From contig OX336392.1 in NCBI GenBank assembly GCA_946902985.2, positions 19,566,716 through 19,630,715 of the forward strand: DNA of 64,000 nt. Reading direction: 5' to 3'. Made by a program: the position numbers and the translations under genes. Under the pieces are notes generated by a model. That model did not search any database. It worked only from the letters and a program-made list of their open reading frames with translations, and was not told where the DNA came from. Source of the stretch: Meconema thalassinum. Its lineage: Eukaryota > Arthropoda > Insecta > Orthoptera > Tettigoniidae. This document shows, in pieces, positions 54,370-64,000 of this stretch (its first letter is position 1; each line of letters opens with the position of its first letter).

Positions 54370-54745
54370 CCACAGGGGCTCACGACTAGTAGGACGGGAA
54401 GTGGCGACCACGGGGCCCCAGCTGAGTCGGACATTGCTTCCAATTACTTGTGCCGGGCTCCTCTCCGTCTTCATTCCTGTCGACCTCTCTTGGTCAACTC
54501 TTGTTCTCTTCCGACCCCGACGGTATTAGGGTATCCGAGGCCTAGGGAGTCTCTTCCTTTCCCGCCTTCATTGGCCCTTCTCTCATCTTTCCTGATCCCT
54601 CATCCTTCTAGGGATCAGCCATCTTTTCCTTTTCATGATATTTCCTGCCTTCTGCTCAAGGCCCTCAAGGAGGCAGGGTGTGTGTAGCCTAACCACAGCT
54701 GGTAAGTTCGGGAGTGTGCGCCACCGGGGGATTCCTGATCTGGGT
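54370..54745 (+). repeat. Repeat E, 5' part only
   Basis: Head AGGGGCTCACGACTAGTAGG, body with GACCCCGACGGTATTAGGGT and CAAGGAGGCAGGGTGTGTGT. No minisatellite or tail; repeat D starts shortly after. Confidence 0.75.
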
Positions 54746-54764
54746 TCTGATTTTTCTCCCTTTT

Positions 54765-55500
54765 TAAGTAGATTTCATTAGAAAGTAAACTATTGCAATG
54801 GGTACCATGTTTCGACTTCCGGAAAATTTCGACATATCTTCACGTTTCACATCCCCTAGACTCCAAAACCACCGTCAGTTAAAAAGTTTATATATAATTT
54901 ATGTATATATGTATATATATACATATATCACTTTCTTGTGGACACGATAACTACCGCAATTGTGCACCAATCAATTTGAATTTTTTACATAATATGTATC
55001 ATTATAAAATCTCGGTCGAGTTCGTTAATGGGCACAATCGGTCGAAGGGGGTGAAAATGAGGGGCTTTTTTCGAAAAAGTGAAATATCGCTATAACTCTC
55101 TTAATATTTGAAATATCGGATCCATTCAAATTTCATACTATGTGTCATATAAGGCCCAAAACTTTATGTTTGAAAAGTTTTTTGATAGCACCAACCATTG
55201 ACCAAAGGGGTGAGAGAAAGTGGGTTTTTCGGGAAAAATTAATCATATCTCTCTTAAAAGTAACAATATCAAAACCGTACAAAATGGACAATATTCCCCT
55301 AAGAATTATCTAAAACTTTTGTCTGAAATAATTTTTGATATGACCCACCATTACGCCAAGGGATGAGCAAAATGATTTCGGAATTAGAAGAAAATGCAAA
55401 GTGCCATCAGAGGTTGCCATGACAACACAACTGAATTGACGAGGGATTAGCCATCAGACGTTGCCATGACAACACCATTGCAAGAGATCACATTCATTTT
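54765..55500 (+). repeat. Repeat D, copy 1
   Basis: Matches 60092-60850 and 61080-62107 in reverse: GAAAGTAAACTATTGCAATG, CTTCCGGAAAATTTCG, an AT dinucleotide stretch, GTGTCATATAAGG, and near the right end two GTTGCCATGACAAC motifs (55413-55426 and 55460-55473). No ORF. Ends at the insertion point of element C1. Confidence 0.75.
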
Positions 55501-56976
55501 TAGCCTACTTTCGATTTTTGCAAAAAATGAAAGTGGACTTATGAGATCACTACAGGGCGAAAAAAAGTGTGTCTGTCTGTGTGTGTGTATGTGTGTGTGT
55601 GTGAGTCTGTGTGTGTGTGTGTGTGAGTGTGTGTACTCAGAATGTGTGTCCCCCCCCCCTATCAATTCGAACACGGTGAGCGCAAATTGAACGAAATTTG
55701 GTACAAAGGTAGCACTAGCAAAGGACACCTCAGTGTCATGTTTTATATCGCCGCCATCTTGACGGATACGTAATGGCGGCCACACAAATGTTCAAAGCTT
55801 AAATCAAATTACGACTAACCTAATCATCCGATCTCTACCAAATTTTGCAACAACATACCTTTATGGGGGCAGCATCCTTTGACCAAACTAATAGGTCATC
55901 AGCCTAATAGTTTGCGGATGGCGGCCATCTTTGTGTGAAAATCGATTGCCCCTATTAATTCGAACACGGTGAAACCGAATGGAATGAAATTTGGTACAGA
56001 GGTAGCACCAGCAAAGGGCACCCCAGTGTCATGATTTATATCGCCGCCATCTTGACGGAAACGTAATGGCGGCCACCCAAATGTTCAAAGCTTAAATCAC
56101 ATTACGACTAACCTAATCATCCAATCTCTACCAAATTTTGCAACAACATACCTTTATGAAGGGAGCATCCTTTGACAAATCTAATAGGTCATTAGCCTAA
56201 TAGTTTGCGGATGGCGGCCATCTTTGTGTCAAAATTGATTACCCCTATTAATTCGAACACGGTGAAACCGAATGGAACGAAATTTGGTACAGAGGTAGCA
56301 CTAGAAAAGGCCACCTCAGTGTCATGTTTTATATCACCGCCATCTTGACGGAAACGTAATGGCGGCCACCCAAATGTTAAAGGCTAAAATGTAATTACGA
56401 CCAACCTAATAATCTAGTCTCTACCAAATTTTGCAACAACAAATCTTTATGTGGGAAGCATATTCTGACCAAACTGCTAGATCATCAGCCCAATAGTTTG
56501 CAGATGGTGGCCAAGTATGTGTGCAAATCGATTCCCCCTATCAATTCAAACACGGTGAAACCGAATTGAACGAAATTTGGTACAGAGGTAGCACTAGCAA
56601 AAGGCACCTCAGTGTCATGTTTTATATCGCCGCCGTCTTGACGGAAACGGAATGACGGCCACCCAGTGGAAAGCATCTTATGACTGACTACAAGGTCATC
56701 AGCCCAATAGTTTGCGAATAGCGGCCATGTATGTGTGCAAATCCATTCCCCAGATCAATTCAAACACGGTGAAACCGAATTGAATGATTTTTTTTACAGA
56801 GGTAGCTCTAGCAAAGGGCACCTCATATTCATGTTTAATATCCCTATAGCACGTTGTATTTCAACAAGCGACTACAACCAACATTCAATTATACTCCTTG
56901 AAAAGGACAAAGAGTTATAACAATACCCATGCATTTAGGAGAAAGTAGGCTATATGTTCTTTACTGAACATCTTGT
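55501..56976 (+). mobile_element. Element C1 (family C, Helentron-like architecture)
   Basis: Starts TAGCCTACTTTCGATTTTTG, hairpin, GGACTTATGAGATCAC, then (GT)n at 55567-55640 and a C run; ends TTCTTTACTGAACATCTTGT. Internal ATGGCGGCC occurs at 55773, 55918, 56066, 56211, 56359, 56504 (ATGGTGGCC) and 56652 (ATGACGGCC), spacings 145, 148, 145, 148, 145 and 148 bp, i.e. ~293-bp dimers. No ORF. Insertion was between T and T without target duplication (see findings). Confidence 0.85.
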
Positions 56977-56984
56977 TCCATCTG

Positions 56985-57395
56985 AGTCTGAGGGAAGCGG
57001 CTTCTGTGAAATACCTGGTAGCATGCTGAACTTCTATGCCCAATGTCGTGGGTTCAAAGCCGGCCGAAGTCGACGGATTTTCTAAGAACGCTAAAAATCC
57101 CTTAGTATGCCTTCCTTTGGAGGGAAGTTCCAACGTTCGTTGCGAGTAGCTGGTTACGGAGGCATCTATTAGCCACGTTCACAGCTAGGTGTCGTTGACG
57201 GTAATATTTGGTAGCAAAATTAGGAACTGCTACTTGAAATTGACCGTCTGCAGTCCGTACCTGAATTACAGACTAATACAGCCATCACAACTAACACTGT
57301 TTATCAGACAGATTCTACACACACCCAAAGTACTCGGGGCTACATGACCGCGTTGTCGCTGCCCCAAAACTGAGGAACCAACCAAAATCTCTGCG
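56985..57395 (+). mobile_element. SINE-C, plus-strand copy
   Basis: Head GGAAGCGGCTTCTGTG, GGTAGCATGCTGAACTTC, GGGTTCAAAGCCGGCC; body with CTAGGTGTCGTTGACGG and TTATCAGACAGATTC; ends in AACCAACCAA. Confidence 0.82.
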
Positions 57396-57420
57396 TGAAG
57401 AAGTACCAGACCGTTAGATA

Positions 57421-57786
57421 TTTTTTTATTATTTTTTAAATTATTTTTAGCGTATGGCTTTTAGTGCCGGGAGTGTCCGAGGACATGTTCGGCTCGCCAG
57501 ACTTTGTAGCTGCTTCTACACGGACACCCATGGGGTGATCTGCAAGTACCGTAACGTGTGGAGTGTTGTCTGGGGAAGAAAGTTTGAAAGTAAGGACGAG
57601 GAGTTGGAAGGTAGCGGCTGTGGCCTATTGTTAGGGACCAACCCCGGCATTTCCTTGGAGGGAAGATGGGAATCCACAGAAGACCATCTTCAAGGTTGCC
57701 GGCGGGGGGATTTGAACCTCCTCACCTCCCGGATGTGACTGACTGCCAGCAGCCACGCCGTAACGACCACGGCTAACTCACCCGGT
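57421..57786 (-). mobile_element. SINE-5, perfect 13-bp TSD
   Basis: Flanked by AGACCGTTAGATA at 57408-57420 and 57787-57799. Head at right (minus strand: GTTAGCCGTGGTCGTTACGG as A-box region, GGTTCAAATCCCCC as B-box), T-rich end at left (reverse of an A-rich tail). Fragment also at 43223-43312. Confidence 0.92.
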
Positions 57787-57863
57787 AGACCGTTAGATAG
57801 TTACACATCAGTGCCGAAACCTTGCATAAAGGTCAGTGTGACCACAAGTATAAAAATAAAAAA

Positions 57864-58095
57864 ATCCTCTCGGCACGCCGGAAGGCGGAGGTAGATTTCA
57901 CCGAGCAAACTAGGGGATTGGCTATAATAGGAAAAATATGCAGGTTTTCTTAGGAGGATCAGACCTCAATGATTGCAAGAAAGTATTTTACATTTAGAGG
58001 TTAAAAATCAACTTTTTTTTCGTTTTTGTATGCATATTTTTATCATTTTATTGTCTTATGGGGATGGTAACCTTCTTGTCATTCGGGGTTCATTT
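57864..58095 (+). repeat. Repeat D, 5' fragment
   Basis: CCTCTCGGCACGCCGGAAGG and CTTATGGGGATGGTAACCTT match the outer part of D at 61890-62107 in reverse. Cut by element A5 at 58096. Confidence 0.75.
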
Positions 58096-59616
58096 TAGCC
58101 TATTTTCAATTTTGAAAAAATAGGCTTATGAGATCACCTTTTGTCCGTGTGTGTGCGTGTGTGTGTGTGTGTGTGAGGTGTGTGTGTCCCCCCCCCCTAA
58201 TAAATTCTAAACGGCTGGAGAGATTTCAATGAAACTCGGTAAGTTCATAGCACTATTCCGGGCGACCCCGACCGTGCCCCTGAAATTTTGTTACGTCTCA
58301 TCAATCCAACATGGCGGCTGTGCGAAATATTTCACCAGCATTCAATATCTCCCAAACTATTACCGATATCACCCTGGATGTTTTTACGGTGTTAAAGGGA
58401 ACTACTAGAAATTCACCAATGTGACTTTTGAAAAACTGGTAACTACAAAACCAACATGGCGGCCACGCGAATTTGCGACTTTTAAATAGACGTTTCTCGC
58501 GATTTAACCAACCAAACGCAATAAAACTTGGTACAGTATATGTTTATACACATTCTAATGCACCGACATCTAACTTCGTTCAATTGTTTACATAACCACA
58601 AGATGGCGGCTGTGCGAAATATTTCTCCGGCATTTTATCTCTGAAACTATTAGCGGTATCACCCTGAAATTTTGTACGGAGATAAAGGGCACTACTGGAA
58701 GTTCATCTATAAGACGTTAAAAAACCAGTTAACTACTAAACGAACATGGCGGCCAAGCGAATTTGAAAATTTTAAATAGACCTTACTCGCGATTTAATGT
58801 TCCAAACAGAATGAAATCTGGTACAGGAAATGTTTATACACATTGTAATGCACTGGTATCTAATTTAGTTCAATTGTTTACATAACCTCAAGATGGCGGC
58901 TGTGCGAATTTTAAAATTAAGTTTTTATTTCTTGTGTCGTAGTCATGCGATCGAAGTGAAAGTTTGAATAATGAACCTACGCAATAATTTTCCTTTAATG
59001 GTACATGACTCTATGGCCTATACATTTAACAATCCAACATGGCGACCATCCGAAATATTTAGACGGCTCTGAATATCTACGAATCTATTATAGCAATCAA
59101 ACTGATTTTTATGTTCATAGGGGCTATGAACTTAAGTTCACCTGTAGGACTTTAAATAACCTGGTGATCACAAATCCAACATGGCGGCGACGCGAAGTAT
59201 AAACATTCACATGGACGTTTCTCGCAATTAAACCATCTGAGTGCAGTGAAATTTGGTACAGTAAATCCTTATACGAATGTTAATCCACTGGCATCTAATT
59301 TATTTCAATTGTTTCCATAACCACAAGATGGCAGCTGAGAGAAATTTTAAAATCTCTTTGTTACTTCTTGTGTCCTAATCATGCGATTGAAGTTTGAATG
59401 CTACACGTACACAATAATCTTCATGTAACAGTACATAACTCTAGGACCTACATATATAAAATCCAACATAGTGACCATCCGCAATATTTAGTCGGTTCTC
59501 AATATCTACGAATCTATTACAGCAATCAAACTGAAATTTGGTATGTAGATAGAGGCAATTAACATAAGTAAGATATATGAAAATAGGCTGTATTGTTCTT
59601 CACGGAACTACTTGTT
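58096..59616 (+). mobile_element. Element A5 (family A), best-ordered copy
   Basis: Starts TAGCCTATTTTCAATTTTGA, TTATGAGATCACC, (GT)n, C run; ends TTCTTCACGGAACTACTTGT. ATGGCGGC-type motif at 58311, 58456, 58603, 58746, 58893, 59039, 59181, 59328 and (as ATAGTGACC) 59469; spacings 145, 147, 143, 147, 146, 142, 147 and 141 bp. No ORF. Confidence 0.85.
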
Positions 59617-59719
59617 ATACTTGTGATCACACTGTCCTTATGCAAGGTTTGGAACTGATGTGTAACTATCTGACAGTCTGTTACTTCTTCTCGCAAAATT
59701 TTATCTCCCGCAGAGATTT

Positions 59720-60090
59720 TTGTTGGTTCCTCAGTTTAGGGGCTGCGACAACGTGGTCATGTAACCCCGGGTGTGTAGAAACTGATAAACGGTGTTAATT
59801 GTGATTACTGTATTAGTCTGTAATTCAGGTAAGGTCTGCAGACGGTCAATTTTAAGTAGTAGTTCCTAATTTTGTACCATATACTAACGTGAACGACACC
59901 TAGCTGTGAACTTGGCTACTAGATGCCACCGCAACCAGCAACTTGCAACGAACGTTGGAACTTCTCCTCCAAAGGAAAGCATGCTGAGGGATTTTTAGCG
60001 CTCTTAGAAAATCCGACGACTTGGGCCGGCTTTGAACCAGCGACCTTGGGCATATAAGTTCAGCATGCTACCAGTTAGCCGCTTCCCACA
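59720..60090 (-). mobile_element. SINE-C, minus-strand copy
   Basis: GTTGGTTCCTCAGTTTAGG at left, tRNA-like head at right (complement of AACCCGCGACC and GGTAGCATGCTG). Forms the first half of a ~1-kb duplicated segment. Confidence 0.8.
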
Positions 60091-60091
60091 G

Positions 60092-60850
60092 TCAGATGGA
60101 AAAATGAATGTGATCTCGTGCAATGGCGTTGTCTTGGCAACCTCTGATAGCTCATCCCTCATCAATTTAGAAGCGTTGTCACGGTAACCTCTGATGGCAC
60201 TTGGCATGTTCTTTAATTCCGAAATCATTTTTCTCATCCCTTGGCGTAATGGTAGGTCAGATCAAAAATTCTTTCAGACAAAGTTTTAGGTAATTATTAG
60301 GGGAATATTTTCCATTATGTACGGGTTTGATATTGTGCCTATTAAGAGAGATATGATTAATGTTTCCCGAAAAACCCACTTTTCCCACCCCTTTGGTCAA
60401 TGGTTGGTGCTATCAAAAAACCTATTTGACATAAATTTTTGGCACTTATCCGACAAATATTATGAACTTTGAATTGATTCGATATTTCACGTATTAAGAG
60501 AGTTATAGCGACATTTCACTTTTTCGAGAAAAAAAAGCCCCCCCCCCCCCATTTTCACCCCCTTTAACCGATTTTGCCCATTAACGAACTCGACCGATTT
60601 TTTAAGGGGTTACATATTATGTAAAACATTAAAGTGATTGGTGCAAAATTACGGCAGTTATCGTGTCCACAAGAAACTGATATATATGCATATATATACA
60701 CACACATATATATAAACTTTTGAACTGACGGTGGTTTGGGGTCTGGGGGATGTGAAACGCGAAGATATGTCGAAATTTTCCGGAAGTCGAAACATGGCAC
60801 CCATTGCAATAGTTAGCTTTCTGATGAAATCTACCTAAAATAGGCTACAT
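60092..60850 (-). repeat. Repeat D, copy 2
   Basis: Reverse of 54765-55500: two X-box-like motifs GTTGTCTTGGCAAC (60128-60141) and GTTGTCACGGTAAC (60175-60188), CCACCCCTTTGGTCAATGG, AT-rich centre, CGAAATTTTCCGGAAG. Confidence 0.75.
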
Positions 60851-60863
60851 AATTTAAAATACT

Positions 60864-61079
60864 ACCATCAACGACACCTAGCTGTGAACTTGGCTACTAG
60901 ATGCCACCGGAACCATCAACTCGCAACGAACGTTGGAACTTCCCCTCCGAAGGAAAGCATACTCAGGGTTTTTTGGCGCTCTTAGTAAATCCGACGACTT
61001 CAGCCGGGTTTGAACCCGCGACCTTGGGCATAGAAGTTCAGCATGCTACCAGTTCCGATACCGAAGTCGCTTCCCACAG
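60864..61079 (-). mobile_element. SINE-C, truncated duplicate
   Basis: Matches 59880-60090 (CGACACCTAGCTGTGAACTT, TTGAACCCGCGACC). The SINE 3' half is absent, as expected from duplication of a segment starting inside the SINE. Confidence 0.75.
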
Positions 61080-61656
61080 ACATATGAAAACAGAATGTGA
61101 TCTCGTGCAGTGGCGTTGTCATAGCAACTGCTGATGGCTCATCCCTTATCAATTAAAAGTAAAGTTGTCATGGCAACCACTCTTGGCACTTGGAATTTTC
61201 TTATAATTTAAATAATTTTGCTCACTCCGTGGCGTAATGGTGGGTCATATCGAAAATTCTTTCAGACAAAAGTTTTAGGTAATTATTGGAGGAATATTGT
61301 CCATTTTGTACGGTTTTGATATTGTGCCTATTAAGAGAGATATGATTAATGTTGCCCGAAAACCCCACTTTTTTCCACCCCTTTGGTCAATGGTTGGTGC
61401 TATCAAAAAACTTATTTGACATAAATTTTTGGCACTTATCCGACACATATTATGAACTTTGAATGGTTTCGATATTTCACGTATTAAGAGAGTTATAGCG
61501 AAATTTCACTTTTTCGAAAAAAGCCCCCCATTTTCACCCCCTTCGACCGATTTTGCCCATTAACGAACTCGACCGAGATTTTATAGGGATACATGTTATG
61601 TAAAAAATTCAAAGTGATTGGTGCAAAATTACGGCAGTTATCGTGTCCACAAGAAA

Positions 61657-61720
<64 letters not shown>

Positions 61721-62107
61721 TAGATAGATAGATACATATATACATAAATTATATATAAACTTTTGAACTGACGGTGGTTTTGTGGTCTGGGGGATGTGAA
61801 ACGCGAAGATATGTCGAAATTTTCCGGAAGTCGAAACATGGTACCCATTGCAATAGTTAGCTTTCTAATGAAATCTACCTAAAATGGAACCCTAATGACG
61901 AGAAGGTTACCGTCCCCATAAGACAAAAAAATGTTTAAAATATGCATACAATGATGATAAACGAAGTTAATTAAGCTCCAATTATAAAATACTTTCTCGC
62001 AATGAATGAGGTCTGATCCTTTTACGAAAACCTGCATATTTCGCCTATCCCCAACTTTGCCCGGACAAATCTACCTCCGCCTTCCGGCGTGCCGAGAGGA
62101 ATTTTTT
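61080..62107 (-). repeat. Repeat D, copy 3 (longest)
   Basis: Extends beyond the other copies to CCTTCCGGCGTGCCGAGAGG at 62081-62100. Contains the paired motif GTTGTCATAGCAAC (61115-61128) and GTTGTCATGGCAAC (61164-61177), and a (TA)n run. Confidence 0.75.
61660..61733. repeat. (TA)n followed by (GATA)n
   Basis: About twenty-nine TA units then four GATA units; expanded relative to the other D copies. Confidence 0.95.
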
Positions 62108-63415
62108 CCATTGCCTTTGAGGCGAACCCTCTTCTCTTTTGCTTTCCTCTCTGCCTTTCATGGCTCTCCTTCTTTCTAAGTCCCTCAATCCTGATTTCCG
62201 TTGAGTGCAATTATTCCCCTTTCTTTTATTTCCCTTACTCTTCTTCTCTTCTTCTAGTTAGCCTATTTTCATTTATGAAAAAATAGGCTTATGAGATCAC
62301 TTTTTGTCCGTGTGTGTGTGTCCCCCTAATAAAATATAAACGGCTGAAGCGATTTCAATGGAACTCAGTAAGTTCATAGCACTATTCCGGTCGACCCGGA
62401 CTGTGTCCTTCAAATTTTGTTACGTCTCACCAATCCAACATGGCGTCTGTGCGAAATATTTCACCAGCATTCAATATCTCCGAAATTGTTACCGATATCA
62501 CCCTGGAATTTTGTACGGTGATAAAGGGAACTACTAAAAGTTCACCTATGTGACTTTTGAAAACCTGGTAACTACAAAACCAACATGGTGGCTAAGCGAA
62601 TTTGCGACTTTTAAATAGACGTTACTCGCGATTTTACCAACCAAACGCAATTAAACTTGGTACAGCATATGCTTATATACATTGTAATGCACCGACATCT
62701 AACTTTGTTCAATTGTTTACATAACCTCTAGATGGCGGCTGTGCGAAGTATTCCACTGGCATTGTATATCGCTGAAACTATTACCGGTAGCACCATGAAA
62801 TTTTGTACGAAGATAAAGGTCACTACTGGAAGTTCATCTATGAGACTTTCAAAAACCGGTCAACTACAAAACGAACATGGCGGCGAAGCGAATTTGAAAA
62901 TTTTAAGTAGACCTTTCTCACAATTTAATGATCCAAACGCAATGAAACTTGGTACAGCAAATGTTTATACACATTGTAATGCACGGGTATCTAATTTAGT
63001 TTAATTGTTTACATAACCTCAAGATGGCGGCTGTGCGAATTTTAAAATATGTTTTTAAATTTCTTGTGTCGTAATCATGCGATCGAAGTGAAAGTTTGAA
63101 TAATGAACCTACGCAATAATTTTTCTTTAATGGTACATGACTATATGGCCTATTCATGTAACAATCCAACATGCCGACCATCCGCAATATTTAGACGGTT
63201 CTCAATATCTACGTATCTCTTACAGCAATCAAACTGAAATTTTGTATGTTGATATTGGCAATTAACATAAGTAGGATATATGAAAATAGGCTTTAGTTCT
63301 TCACGGAACTACTTGTTTTTTTCGTAGGTTCATTTTTCATGATCGTCCAGACTATTAACGGCCGATAACCTAGATGTTAGGCCCCTTAAAACAACTATCA
63401 TCTCCTCAAAGTCTG
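62108..63415 (+). repeat. Repeat E, split by element A6
   Basis: Left part 62108-62258 (TTTCATGGCTCTCCTTCTTT, AAGTCCCTCAATCCT) and right part 63317-63415 (CGGCCGATAACCTAGATGTT, CCCCTTAAAACAAC) are contiguous in the E copy at 16335-16990. Confidence 0.75.
62259..63316 (+). mobile_element. Element A6 (family A)
   Basis: Starts TAGCCTATTTTCATTTATG, TTATGAGATCAC, short GT run, CCCCCTAATAAA; ends TTCTTCACGGAACTACTTGT. Modules with ATGGCGGCTG or ATGGCGGCGAAG, fewer than in A5. Inserted in repeat E. Confidence 0.82.
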
Positions 63416-63890
63416 TAAAGGGAATTTAGAAACACTCGGTATGTATACAGTATTTATCGAGGACTGTTCGGTATTGTCGAGTAGTATTTGATGCTATTCA
63501 GAGGTGTATATATCGTAATGGATGTTGAATTCTATGTATATATTAGGAGACAGACAGGAATCGGCAGATAGACTAATTAAAAGCATCAAAGAGAATATCA
63601 AGAAACTGAAGACTGAATTTCTGTCGACGCGTAAAGTGTTTCAGTCAACCTCGCTTACAAGGAACGTGACAGCGAGCTAATCCAATTTTAATAGAACATT
63701 CCTGTGTGAAAACTTGATCCTTACTTCTGTGTTAATTGAATTATTCCCGGAGGGGAGCGGGATCCACCAGTAACTAGCTAGCTGCTACAGTAGGTCAGGT
63801 ACTTGTTATGACTTCACTAATAATCACAGCGAGTGGGAGGGTTTGCACTCAGTTAAGAATTAAATCATAGCTTCACTAATATATATATAA
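63416..63890. other. Unassigned spacer
   Basis: Nothing recognised. Confidence 0.35.
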
Positions 63891-64000
63891 CAATAACCCC
63901 TGGCACTACAGCCCGTGAAGAGCCTAGGCCCACCAAGCGACCGCTGCCCAGCCATTTGGCCTGCTGATATCGGGCTGACGCACACATTTAACAATTAAAT
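63891..64000 (-). mobile_element. SINE-2, cut by window edge
   Basis: CAAGCGACCGCTGCCCAGCC and ATTTGGCCTGCTGATAT match the SINE-2 at 4123-4440; the tRNA-like head would lie beyond the window. Confidence 0.75.

Noticed and set aside
55567..55690. Cysteine/valine-rich small protein (CVCLCVCMCVCV-like)
   Set aside because: Translation of a GT microsatellite.

Overview
The window looks like intergenic DNA from a large, transposon-rich animal genome. I think it is an insect, possibly a polyneopteran such as an orthopteran. That guess rests on the mix of mariner, Tc1, hAT, RTE, CR1/L2-like and L1/Tx1-like elements, abundant tRNA-derived SINEs and many (AATG)n or GAA tails; no host gene anchors it. 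I found no convincing host protein gene, rRNA gene or functional tRNA gene in 64 kb. Only two long open frames look intact: a Tc1 transposase (50692-51717, +) and ORF1 of a Tx1/L1-type LINE (47665-49143, -). All other recognisable coding sequence is decayed transposon ORF.

Layout. 0.8-2.1 kb: dispersed repeat E with an internal ~29-bp minisatellite. 2.3-3.0 kb: a CR1/L2-like LINE 3' end. 3.4-4.8 kb: a four-level nest of SINEs, one of them derived from 5S rRNA. 7.3 kb: an HTH transposase fragment. 8.9-10.0 kb: element B1. 10.1-12.6 kb: two opposed non-LTR fragments, each bearing a SINE with a perfect 13-bp target duplication. 13.0-15.5 kb: a fold-back mariner derivative, a MITE and element A1. 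16.1-17.2 kb: a hAT derivative. 17.6-20.9 kb: a ~490-bp tandem array with a mariner inserted at TA. 21.8-24.5 kb: an RTE fragment and a second fold-back mariner pair. 24.5-29.5 kb: elements A2 and A3. 30.1-30.9 kb: a hAT copy. 32.3-36.6 kb: element B2 split by an almost full-length RTE. 38.2-43.8 kb: LINE, SINE and repeat debris. 44.0-49.9 kb: a Tx1-type LINE inside a long-inverted-repeat element. 50.3-52.8 kb: element A4 split by a full-length Tc1. 53.2-64.0 kb: a hAT copy, repeats D and E, elements C1, A5 and A6, and SINEs.

The most interesting system is a group of at least three element families (A, B, C; nine good copies and one decayed). They share termini but not interiors. One end is a hairpin beginning TAGCC, followed by a common TTATGAGATC, a GT-rich microsatellite and a C-run. 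The other end is a short hairpin ending in CTTGT. Their interiors are built from diverged modules of about 145 bp. Copy C1 can be compared with an unoccupied copy of its target elsewhere in the window: insertion was exactly between two T residues with no target duplication. This architecture is reminiscent of non-autonomous Helentron/DINE-like rolling-circle elements, but no Rep/helicase gene is present, so the class is an inference.

Elements act on each other rather than in pathways: Tc1 sits inside A4, RTE inside B2, A6 inside E, C1 at a D/SINE junction, E inside hAT, and mariner inside the tandem array. This gives a relative chronology. Strands given for families A-C are a naming convention only ('+' means the TAGCC end lies at the low coordinate).
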